A DNA stretch of 6,460 nucleotides from Clostridia bacterium. Lineage in GTDB: Bacteria; Bacillota_A; Clostridia; Oscillospirales; SIG627. Both the position numbers and the translations under genes were made by a program. Shown one piece after another: positions 1-5,412 of the stretch (positions within the stretch are counted from its first letter, which is position 1; each line of letters starts with the position of its first letter). The notes under the pieces were generated by a model that saw nothing but the letters and a program-made list of their open reading frames with translations, did not search any database and was not told the DNA's origin. Location of the stretch: positions 1 through 6,460 of the forward strand of contig JAFVYT010000164.1 of NCBI GenBank assembly GCA_017508505.1, written 5' to 3'.

Positions 1-218
1 CCTTGCTTTTTGGTTACCCGAAGGCGTACAAAGGTACGTCGAGTGGCGAAGTTTGTTCGTAGCAAAAAATGCGTTTTTTTATTGTTTTTATCAAAAAACG
101 GGATTCTTCGGACGTTTTATTCCAAAGAATCCCTTTTGTTTGATAGGAATAGGCGGTCTGCGCTTTTTTTACATCCCCTTTTTCTCGCAGGAGCGAAACT
201 GTTTCGTCCCCTCCCCCC
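1..218. other. Gene-free leader region with small hairpins and a possible terminator
   Basis: I see no convincing gene here; the open frames have low-complexity F/K/S-rich translations and no supported start. The stretch contains several inverted repeats. CGTAC at 25-29 pairs with GTACG at 34-38 across a 4-nt loop. CGAA at 47-50 pairs with TTCG at 56-59. GGGATTCTT at 100-108 pairs with AAGAATCCC at 125-133 across a 16-nt loop. The last stem is followed on the plus strand by TTTTGTTT and on the minus strand by GTTTTTT, so it could terminate transcription in either direction, perhaps for a gene left of the window. A dispersed intergenic repeat is another possibility, which cannot be tested from one copy. 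Confidence 0.35.
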
Positions 219-247
219 TTGCAAAATCCCTTCAAAGCGGGTATACT
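219..247 (+). promoter_or_regulatory. Putative housekeeping promoter of the beta-helix gene
   Basis: TTGCAA at 219-224 (4 of 6 matches to the -35 consensus) is separated by 17 bp from TATACT at 242-247 (5 of 6 matches to the -10 consensus). Transcription would start near 254, leaving a very short leader that begins almost at the ribosome binding site (GGAGG, 257-261). The spacing is ideal, but the short leader is a reason for caution. Confidence 0.4.
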
Positions 248-268
248 GACCAAAAAGGAGGGATTGAA

Positions 269-1339
269 ATGGAAAAGCCGTACTTTCGCCCCGACGGAAC
301 GGAGCACCTGACGGCGCTCATTCGGGAAGGAGTCGCAAATACCAGCCGCACCGCGACGGTCACGGGCGCGTGGGAGATCCGCAGGGCAGTTCGCATCCCA
401 AGTGACTTTACCCTCGTTCTGGAGGATTGCCACCTGAAAATGGCCGACGGGGTCTATGACAATCTCTTTGTCAACGAACACCACGGCACCCCCTTGGGTC
501 TGACCCAAAGGAGGCGGGATCGAAATATTCGGATCCTGGGACGGGGCAAGGCCATTCTGGACGGAGGCAATTACAACGGCCTTTCGGAGAAGACACAGCT
601 CCAAGACGGGCTCCCCCCCGTCTACCTCAACTCTCTCGTTTTCTTTACCAATGCGGAGAATCTGGAATTTGGCGGGCTTGCCCTGCAAAACCAAAGGTGG
701 TGGGCAATGAACTTCGTTTCCTGCTCCGACGGATATCTCCACGATCTTGACTTTTGCGCCTCCGACCTTGCGGTGGACGAAAACGGAAGCCTCTATCGGG
801 GCCTGAAGCGGGAGAAATACACCGAGGCTCTGGTAAAAAACGCCGACGGCATCGATCTTCGCCGCGGCTGTCACCACTTTTTGATCGAAAATATCACGGG
901 CTTTACCGAGGACGATACCGTTGCCATCACGGGGCTTTGGGGACGGGTGGAAAAGGATTTTTGCCCCATCGGTCAGGATTCGGACATTCACCACATCCTT
1001 GTCCGTAATGTCCGTGCCGCCTCCTTCTGCACCCTCGTGCGACTTTTGAATCAAGGAGAGGTTTGCCTCCACGATATCCTCGTAGACGGAGTGGAGGATA
1101 CCTCCGCCGAGTCCGACCATCTGGATCGGGGCATCTATGGGGTGCGCATCGGAGACAAGCGTCTCTACGGCAGCCGTCACGCCACCGCCGACGAGACCTA
1201 TAACATCACCGTAAAAAACGTCCGCAGCCGCGGCCAAAACGCCGCCCTGATGCTGGTGGGCGAGATCGGAAATCTCCGCTATGAAAACGTGCGGGGCTTT
1301 GACGGAGCAGAGGACGTCCGTGACCGCCGACCGAAATAG
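269..1339 (+). CDS. Glycoside hydrolase family 28-like right-handed beta-helix protein
   Basis: This gene encodes a 356-residue protein with the pattern of polygalacturonase-like (GH28) parallel beta-helix proteins. Seen in the sequence: a GxGxxxxDGG turn at residues 91-100, a NQRWW segment at 141-145 where GH28 has its N-S-P-x-W-like strand, NADGID at 191-196 (GH28 NTDGID) and TEDDTVAI at 213-220 (GH28 GDDCIAI). These would supply the acidic residues D193, D216 and D217. The usual GH28 His-Gly motif is not evident, and the RIK motif appears only as VRIG at 292-295, so pectin hydrolysis should not be assumed; the substrate is unknown. There is no signal peptide, so it probably acts in the cytoplasm on imported oligosaccharides, or has another beta-helix role. 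The frame stays open upstream to 53, but the ATG at 269 has a strong AAAGGAGGG site 7 nt before it, and this start matches a globular N-terminus. The gene is monocistronic and converges on the lipoprotein gene to its right. Confidence 0.8.
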   Translation: MEKPYFRPDGTEHLTALIREGVANTSRTATVTGAWEIRRAVRIPSDFTLVLEDCHLKMADGVYDNLFVNEHHGTPLGLTQRRRDRNIRILGRGKAILDGGNYNGLSEKTQLQDGLPPVYLNSLVFFTNAENLEFGGLALQNQRWWAMNFVSCSDGYLHDLDFCASDLAVDENGSLYRGLKREKYTEALVKNADGIDLRRGCHHFLIENITGFTEDDTVAITGLWGRVEKDFCPIGQDSDIHHILVRNVRAASFCTLVRLLNQGEVCLHDILVDGVEDTSAESDHLDRGIYGVRIGDKRLYGSRHATADETYNITVKNVRSRGQNAALMLVGEIGNLRYENVRGFDGAEDVRDRRPK

Positions 1340-1353
1340 CGCCTCAGAGCGCA

Positions 1354-1388
1354 AAAAAAGATTCGCCGTAAGGGGGCGAATCTTTTTT
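1354..1388. terminator. Bidirectional intrinsic terminator between convergent genes
   Basis: A perfect 14-bp inverted repeat: AAAAAAGATTCGCC (1354-1367) pairs with GGCGAATCTTTTTT (1375-1388) across a 7-nt loop. The T-tract on each strand lets it end both the plus-strand beta-helix gene (stop at 1339) and the minus-strand lipoprotein gene (stop at 1402). Confidence 0.9.
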
Positions 1389-1401
1389 CTTCTGTCTTTT
1401 T

Positions 1402-2724
1402 TTACTTCAGAACGGGGCCGGTGTAAACGTGGAGCTTTTCACCGGTGGAGATCTGCGCGTATACCTCCAGGGTTCCCTCCTCGGGAAGGCCGTCGGGCAG
1501 GCAACGGGTCAGGGGAATGGCCTTGACGTAGTGGGGATGGTGACGATGGATGTGGGAGAAAATCTCCTTGCCCTCGCCGTCCTTAACGGAGAAGAATACG
1601 TCGGAAATGGGGTAGTTACACGCAACCGTACCCGTGGCAACGGTCTTTTCCTCTCCCTCAAAGACAAAGGCGATCTCGCTTTTTTCCACGGGATCGATGC
1701 CGAGGAACTCACGGAAGGTATGCACCAGATACCCTGCCTCAAACAGCTCCCGGAAGGTGAAGAACTTGCCGTCGCAGCCGCGGATCAGGTATTCCTTGCC
1801 GTCGGCATTCTTACGGACGTGGTAGTCCCCTTTGGTGTACAGACCCTGCTCCACAAGCTCCACCGTGCTCTTTTCTCCGTCGATGGTGCCGTCCTCATTG
1901 CGGAACACCCGAGGCGCTCTGGCCAGCATTCTCACGTGGCCGTTGCTGGAATAGCAGTCTGCGGGAAGGGTCATGGCGTAGGATTCGAACATCACCTGCT
2001 CGCCGTTTTCCTTGCAAACCGTCTTGGTGTTATAAAAATGCTCTCTCTTGCCGTCGGGCTTCTTTTTCCAGATGATCGGCTTGCTGTAATCGTAGCGATA
2101 GGGGCCCACGGGAACAAAGCCGTGAATGGGGTTCATGGAGTGCGTCCAGGAGATCTCGGCAGAGTTGACCACTCTCTGCCAGGCGGTAGCCGCCGTGCCG
2201 GAACAGGCGGTGCCGAAAAGGTGGGGGTTCTCCGAGAAGAAGGAGGTGTCCAAAACGCCCGTTTCCTCATCATAATATTCCAAAATACGGTAGAGGTTGC
2301 CCGAGGCCGTATTGATATAAGGAATGCCGCCATAGAGCTTGCCCTCGTAGAAGCTCACCTCCACGTCCTTGCTGCTGGTCACGTAGGAAAAGTGCTTGGC
2401 GGGAACCCACTGGAAGGAAACGGAAAGGCAAACGTAGTCCACGCAAAGCTGACGCAACTCGGCCACGCTCATAGAGGCGTTTGCGATGGGGAGCTTTTCA
2501 AAGAGCGGAGGCAAAAGGGTCTCCACCTTTTCGTCGTAAACGGGGGGAGGGGCCTCCGTGGTGACCTCCTCGGGTTCAGCTGTGCTCTCACCTTCCTCGG
2601 TTACGGACTCAGCCGTTGCGGTCCCGTCCGCGGACAGCTCAGAGGTCTTTTCTTCCTCGGCCTTACAGCCAAAGGCGGAAAAGAGCATCAATAGGGAAAA
2701 AATCAAAGCAAGAATTCGTTTCAC
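1402..2724 (-). CDS. Lipoprotein with a putative NlpC/P60-like Cys-His domain (paralog A)
   Basis: This gene encodes a 440-residue exported protein. Residues 1-20 form a short signal peptide (MKR, a hydrophobic core, then SAFGC), with C20 as the probable lipidated cysteine; the lipobox is imperfect. Residues 21-60 are a Glu/Ser/Thr/Pro linker. The main domain has YGGIPY at 131-136, TACSG at 172-176 (C174) and NGHVRM at 261-266 (H263), followed by VEQG at 291-294. That order and the CSG and GHV contexts resemble NlpC/P60 cysteine peptidases, which cleave peptidoglycan peptides or related amides. The assignment is inference, because the spacing includes long insertions. Residues 343-440 look like a separate beta-rich C-terminal domain and include a His cluster (HIHRHHPH, 391-398). 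The start codon is GTG, 7 nt after GGAG (2732-2735). It was chosen because MKRI matches the start of the adjacent paralog. An ATG-TGA start-stop pair overlaps this GTG. The gene has its own promoter and shares a terminator with the convergent gene. Confidence 0.85.
   Translation of the reverse strand: MKRILALIFSLLMLFSAFGCKAEEEKTSELSADGTATAESVTEEGESTAEPEEVTTEAPPPVYDEKVETLLPPLFEKLPIANASMSVAELRQLCVDYVCLSVSFQWVPAKHFSYVTSSKDVEVSFYEGKLYGGIPYINTASGNLYRILEYYDEETGVLDTSFFSENPHLFGTACSGTAATAWQRVVNSAEISWTHSMNPIHGFVPVGPYRYDYSKPIIWKKKPDGKREHFYNTKTVCKENGEQVMFESYAMTLPADCYSSNGHVRMLARAPRVFRNEDGTIDGEKSTVELVEQGLYTKGDYHVRKNADGKEYLIRGCDGKFFTFRELFEAGYLVHTFREFLGIDPVEKSEIAFVFEGEEKTVATGTVACNYPISDVFFSVKDGEGKEIFSHIHRHHPHYVKAIPLTRCLPDGLPEEGTLEVYAQISTGEKLHVYTGPVLK
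2288..2601. repeat. Direct repeat copy 1 (5' half of paralog A)
   Basis: This segment aligns without gaps to 3795-4108 at a constant offset of 1507 bp. It encodes the linker end and first part of the mature domain of paralog A. Bases 2358-2457 match the other copy at 98 of 100 positions, and 2480-2541 appear identical to it. Identity falls sharply in the rest of the two genes, so the repeat boundaries are approximate. Confidence 0.85.
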
Positions 2725-2772
2725 ATCTTATCTCCGTATAAGCTGCACGTGTCAGCCTGATATATTTACAAT

Positions 2773-2801
2773 ATTTTATCACAAATTCGACGTTCTTTCC
2801 A
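2773..2801 (-). promoter_or_regulatory. Putative extended -10 promoter of paralog A
   Basis: Read on the minus strand, TGGAAA (2796-2801, 4 of 6 matches to the -35 consensus) lies 17 bp before TAAAAT (2773-2778, 5 of 6 matches to the -10 consensus). A TG dinucleotide one base before the -10 gives an extended -10 element. Transcription would start near 2766, about 40 nt before the GTG start. The surrounding DNA is AT-rich, so chance matches are possible. Confidence 0.45.
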
Positions 2802-2853
2802 TTGATACATTCCCAAAATCGCCTTTCATTTTTTATCGAATCTGCACAAAATG

Positions 2854-2890
2854 AAAAAAAAGGAAGAGAGATCCGCGATCTCTCTTCCTT
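2854..2890 (-). terminator. Intrinsic terminator of paralog B
   Basis: A perfect 14-bp stem: AAGGAAGAGAGATC (2860-2873) pairs with GATCTCTCTTCCTT (2877-2890) around a 3-nt CGC loop. On the minus strand it runs into a T-tract at 2854-2860. It lies 18 nt past the stop codon of paralog B and before the promoter of paralog A, so the two paralogs are separate transcription units. Confidence 0.9.
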
Positions 2891-2908
2891 GATGTTTTTT
2901 GGGCTCTC

Positions 2909-4231
2909 TCAGCCCTTCAATTCTCCCTTGAAGAGGGTAATGATCTCACCGTTGCCGATCTGGCAGGTCAATTCCACGGTGTAACCGCCCTGATCCTGAT
3001 ACTTTTGCAGAGCGTTGGAGGGAATGGCCTGAGACATCTTGCACTGGTAGGTGAAGTGGGTGGTCATTCTCTTCGCATAGCGCAGGACCTCTTTTCCTTC
3101 GGGGTCGTATACCGCGGTGAAAATATCGGAAATGGCGTAGTTGGCCTTTGCCACGCATTTTTCAAGATCGGTACGGGAGGCGGAGGTGCCCGTCAGGCCG
3201 ATGCTTGCCTCCCCGGGCTCTACGGGATCCAGCCCGTGAAATTCCTTGAAGGTGTGGGGCAGATATCCGCCGAAGTAGAGCTCCTCGAAGGTGCTCTTTA
3301 GATTGTCGTTGCCCTGAATCTTATAGGCAGTGCCGCTTTGGGTGGTGCGGTCGTGGGTCGCGGAGGTGTTGTAAAGTCCCTGCTCGCACTGGATCACGTA
3401 GCTGTTCTTGAAATCGATAAAGCCGTTCTCACCGCGAACTACGTTGACCTCCTTGACCATTCTCACGTGGCCGTTGTTGACCACGCAGTCGCCCTTTTCC
3501 AGAAGGGCGTAGGATTCGTACATGGTCTGCTGACCGTTTTTCTTGGCGATGGACTTGCACTCGGGTGCGCCGTCCACACCGAAGATTTTGATGCTATCTT
3601 TATAGGTATAGGGACCGACGCGGAGCATACCGCCGTATACGTTCAGGTGAGAGGTCCAGGACAGATCGGCAGAGTTGATCACACGCTGCCAGCCCCACCC
3701 GGCCGTGCCGGAGCAGGCGGTTCCGATCAAACCGTTCCCACCGATTTTTGTCAGATCCATCACGCCCGTTTCGGGATCGTAGAATTCCATAATGCGGTAG
3801 AGGTTGCCGGAGGCGAGGTTGATATAAGGAATGCCGCCGTAGAGCTTGCCCTCGTAGAAATTTACCTCCACGTCCTTGCTGCTGGTCACGTAGGTAAAGT
3901 GCTTGGCGGGAACCCACTGGAAGGAAACGGAAAGGCAAACGTAGTCCACGCAAAGCTGGCGCAATTCATCCTCGGTCATGGACGCATTTGCGATGGGGAG
4001 CTTTTCAAAGAGCGGAGGCAAAAGGGTCTCCACCTTTTCGTCGTAAACCGGCGGGGGACCCTCCGTGGTGATCTCCTCGGTAACAGCTGTGCTCTCACTC
4101 TCCTCGGTCGCGGCGGTTACCGCATTCTCTTCCTGAAACTCCGCAGTCTTCGTTTCGGGTTGTGCACTCCCGCAGGAGGTCAGCAGAAGAAGCAGAGCGG
4201 TCAAAAGAGAAAAAAGACGAATTCTTTTCAT
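2909..4231 (-). CDS. Lipoprotein with a putative NlpC/P60-like Cys-His domain (paralog B)
   Basis: This gene encodes a 440-residue lipoprotein, the same length as its neighbour. Residues 1-20 are a clear type II signal peptide ending in the lipobox LTSC (C20), followed by a Glu/Thr-rich linker to about residue 60. Residues 61-157 match paralog A at 88 of 97 positions. The candidate active-site pattern is YGGIPY (131-136), TACSG (171-175, C173), NNGHVRM (252-258, H255) and CEQG (282-285). These resemble the Cys, His and third polar residue of NlpC/P60 enzymes, but this is inferred from motif order only. GYLPHTF (322-328) and GLDPVE (333-338) are shared with A. The C-terminal beta-rich part (about 340-440) differs strongly and lacks A's His cluster. 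The frame is open 24 codons upstream to 4303, but the ATG at 4231 is preferred. It follows AAAGGA (4241-4246) by 9 nt, begins the signal peptide directly, and the longer start would lie within the promoter -10. The likely role is at the cell envelope; the substrate is unknown. Confidence 0.87.
   Translation of the reverse strand: MKRIRLFSLLTALLLLLTSCGSAQPETKTAEFQEENAVTAATEESESTAVTEEITTEGPPPVYDEKVETLLPPLFEKLPIANASMTEDELRQLCVDYVCLSVSFQWVPAKHFTYVTSSKDVEVNFYEGKLYGGIPYINLASGNLYRIMEFYDPETGVMDLTKIGGNGLIGTACSGTAGWGWQRVINSADLSWTSHLNVYGGMLRVGPYTYKDSIKIFGVDGAPECKSIAKKNGQQTMYESYALLEKGDCVVNNGHVRMVKEVNVVRGENGFIDFKNSYVIQCEQGLYNTSATHDRTTQSGTAYKIQGNDNLKSTFEELYFGGYLPHTFKEFHGLDPVEPGEASIGLTGTSASRTDLEKCVAKANYAISDIFTAVYDPEGKEVLRYAKRMTTHFTYQCKMSQAIPSNALQKYQDQGGYTVELTCQIGNGEIITLFKGELKG
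3795..4108. repeat. Direct repeat copy 2 (5' half of paralog B)
   Basis: This is the counterpart of 2288-2601, offset by 1507 bp and in the same orientation. It covers the codons for the end of the linker and the conserved first half of the mature protein. Even synonymous positions are largely unchanged, which points to recent duplication or gene conversion. Confidence 0.85.
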
Positions 4232-4301
4232 GGCAGCATTTCCTTTCCCTGATCTTAAAACGTTAAAAAGCCGATGATATTCGAATTTATATAGCGTTCC
4301 C

Positions 4302-4330
4302 ATTGTAACAAAAAAGCGCTTGCGTGTCTA
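4302..4330 (-). promoter_or_regulatory. Strong extended -10 promoter of paralog B
   Basis: On the minus strand, TAGACA (4325-4330, 5 of 6 matches to the -35 consensus) is followed after exactly 17 bp by TACAAT (4302-4307, 5 of 6 matches to the -10 consensus). TG precedes the -10 by one base. Transcription would start near 4295, giving a leader of about 64 nt. It lies 68 bp past the yunB stop, so paralog B can be expressed independently of yunB. Confidence 0.7.
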
Positions 4331-4398
4331 TTGATTTCTTTGTGAAAAGTGTTAATTTTCTGTAAAAAGAAGTCCGTTTTTTGTGCAATATAACCTTT

Positions 4399-5175
4399 TT
4401 AGCCTACTCCGAGGGTATCCAGATAGATTTCCGGGACCTCTCCGACCAGAACCCGCTCACCCAAGGGGAGCGTGACCTCGGTTTCTACCTCTGCGTTTTC
4501 TCCCGGCAGCACCGCCAGAAGCCGTGCTCGGATTCGGATTCGGATCAGGTGGCGGGTCTGGTTTATCCCGCAGTCCTCCAGCACCGTGTCGATCTCCCCC
4601 TCGGTCATTCCGATGGAAAAGAGCTTGATGCGCACGGGAAAGCCGATCCCCGAAAAAAGATTCCAACCCGAAACCGAGCCCAAGGGCACGGACAGGGTAA
4701 TGCGCTTCTTTTTTTCCAAGGCCTCGTCGATGCGCCGTACCAGCTTTGCCTTGGCCCCGGCCAGCATAGCGGTGTCCACCTCCAGATAAATCACCTCGCC
4801 CTTTTCGTCCCGTATGGTTTTGACCATATTGTCGTAGCGTACCTCTCCCGCCTCCGCCATTTTTGCCACGGCATCGTTGACGGTTTCGAGAAGGTATTTC
4901 TCGCTTTGCGCCCGCGCCAGCTCGCAGATCTCGGGCCTCAGCCTTGATTCTACGTAGACCGAAAGCATTCCCCATGCAAGAAACAGCGCCGCAAGGGGCA
5001 TAATAAGCCTGCGAAGGGAGAAGCGAAAGCGCCTTTTCCCGGGAAAAAAGGAAACGATGGGGGAGGTATGCCGTATGGCGGGCATTTTTTTTGCGGGAGC
5101 GGTGATCGCGCTGGTGCGCGCATGGTTAACGGGAGGCGTTCTCTCCAAGCTTGTCTTTTCGCTTTCACTGTTCAT
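4399..5175 (-). CDS. yunB: Sporulation protein YunB
   Basis: This gene encodes a 258-residue protein recognised as YunB, a membrane-anchored sporulation protein of endospore-forming Firmicutes that is required for proper spore formation; its biochemical role is not known. One transmembrane segment lies at about residues 57-75, after a basic stretch (GKRRFRFSLRR, 46-56). The rest should lie outside the cytoplasm. Family-like motifs are VNDAV (99-103), RYDNMVK (113-119), VPLGSVSG (163-170), the very typical GINQTRH (203-209) and VLVGEVPEIY near the C-terminus (242-251). The ATG at 5175 is chosen because AAAGGAG (5185-5191) lies 9 nt before it. The first 45 residues look disordered and overlap an antisense membrane-protein ORF. 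Starting at M31 (5085) would shrink that overlap to 11 nt but has no ribosome binding site. I found no clear sporulation-sigma promoter and no strong terminator after the stop. Confidence 0.85.
   Translation of the reverse strand: MNSESEKTSLERTPPVNHARTSAITAPAKKMPAIRHTSPIVSFFPGKRRFRFSLRRLIMPLAALFLAWGMLSVYVESRLRPEICELARAQSEKYLLETVNDAVAKMAEAGEVRYDNMVKTIRDEKGEVIYLEVDTAMLAGAKAKLVRRIDEALEKKKRITLSVPLGSVSGWNLFSGIGFPVRIKLFSIGMTEGEIDTVLEDCGINQTRHLIRIRIRARLLAVLPGENAEVETEVTLPLGERVLVGEVPEIYLDTLGVG
5061..5067 (+). promoter_or_regulatory. Ribosome binding site deciding the start of the small membrane protein
   Basis: GGGAGGT lies 7 nt before the ATG at 5075. The frame also has an ATG at 5057, but that one is preceded only by the weaker AAAGGAAA-type sequence at closer spacing. 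The stronger site favours 5075 as the start. It sits inside the antisense yunB coding sequence. Confidence 0.5.
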
Positions 5176-5335
5176 GGCAGGCTTCTCCTTTTGGAGCGGA
5201 TGGGCCCCTTGGCAGGGGATCGCTCTGTTTTACGCCCTTCTCCTCATTCTGTTTCTCCCTGTATTTTTGCACCGTCTGATTCGGAAACGGAAAAAAAGAA
5301 GGGCGGAGACGAGAGAAATTTCCGCTTCCTCTTGA
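5075..5335 (+). CDS. Small hydrophobic membrane protein of unknown function
   Basis: This ORF encodes 86 residues that I do not recognise as any family. The sequence is strongly hydrophobic, with candidate membrane segments at about residues 2-18, 24-41 and 48-67, followed by a very basic tail (RLIRKRKKRR, 68-77) that predicts a cytoplasmic C-terminus by the positive-inside rule. A good ribosome binding site precedes the ATG. Two points weaken the call. Residues 1-34 lie antisense to the start of yunB, which also has a good ribosome binding site, and no promoter is evident. A shorter form starting at the in-frame ATG at 5174 (residue 34) would almost abolish the overlap but lacks a ribosome binding site. 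The stop codon lies within the -35 element of the first secA promoter. The part after 5176 has no competing gene and is the best-supported portion. Confidence 0.5.
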   Translation: MAGIFFAGAVIALVRAWLTGGVLSKLVFSLSLFMAGFSFWSGWAPWQGIALFYALLLILFLPVFLHRLIRKRKKRRAETREISASS

Positions 5336-5371
5336 AAGTTTTTTGAAAATCATATATAATTGATATATTAT
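5332..5371 (+). promoter_or_regulatory. Two tandem overlapping promoters for secA
   Basis: The first promoter is TTGAAA (5332-5337), 17 bp, then a perfect TATAAT (5355-5360). The second is TTGAAA (5343-5348), 17 bp, then TATTAT (5366-5371). They are offset by 11 bp, about one helical turn, so polymerase could bind either on the same DNA face. The transcripts would start near 5367 and 5378. The leader has a small hairpin: TTCCC (5373-5377) with GGGAA (5384-5388). Confidence 0.7.
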
Positions 5372-5412
5372 ATTCCCGAAAATGGGAAAACTTGTATCCG
5401 AAAGGGGAAACC

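Noticed and set aside
14..1354. 446-codon open frame antisense to the beta-helix gene
   Set aside because: Its translation is Val/Gly/Ala-rich without recognisable motifs. The plus strand has the strong ribosome binding site, GH28-like motifs and a fitting terminator.
1429..2694. 421-codon plus-strand frame across paralog A
   Set aside because: It is an antisense shadow produced by the codon bias of the lipoprotein gene. A similar shadow occurs over paralog B only because the two genes are homologous, so the apparent conservation is not independent evidence.
3338..4252. 304-codon plus-strand frame across paralog B
   Set aside because: It is antisense to a well-supported lipoprotein gene with signal peptide, promoter and terminator, and has no plausible product.
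4232..4303. 24-residue N-terminal extension of paralog B
   Set aside because: It would start inside the predicted -10 element and would bury the lipoprotein signal peptide. The ATG at 4231 also matches the start of paralog A.
4232..4398. Possible terminator or riboswitch between yunB and paralog B
   Set aside because: The stretch is AT-rich with A/T tracts, but I found no stable GC-containing stem before a T-tract and no riboswitch-like conserved core; only the promoter is supported.
5068..5346. Second plus-strand frame overlapping the small membrane ORF
   Set aside because: It has an irregular, Arg/Ser-rich translation without membrane segments, while the neighbouring frame gives a coherent hydrophobic protein.
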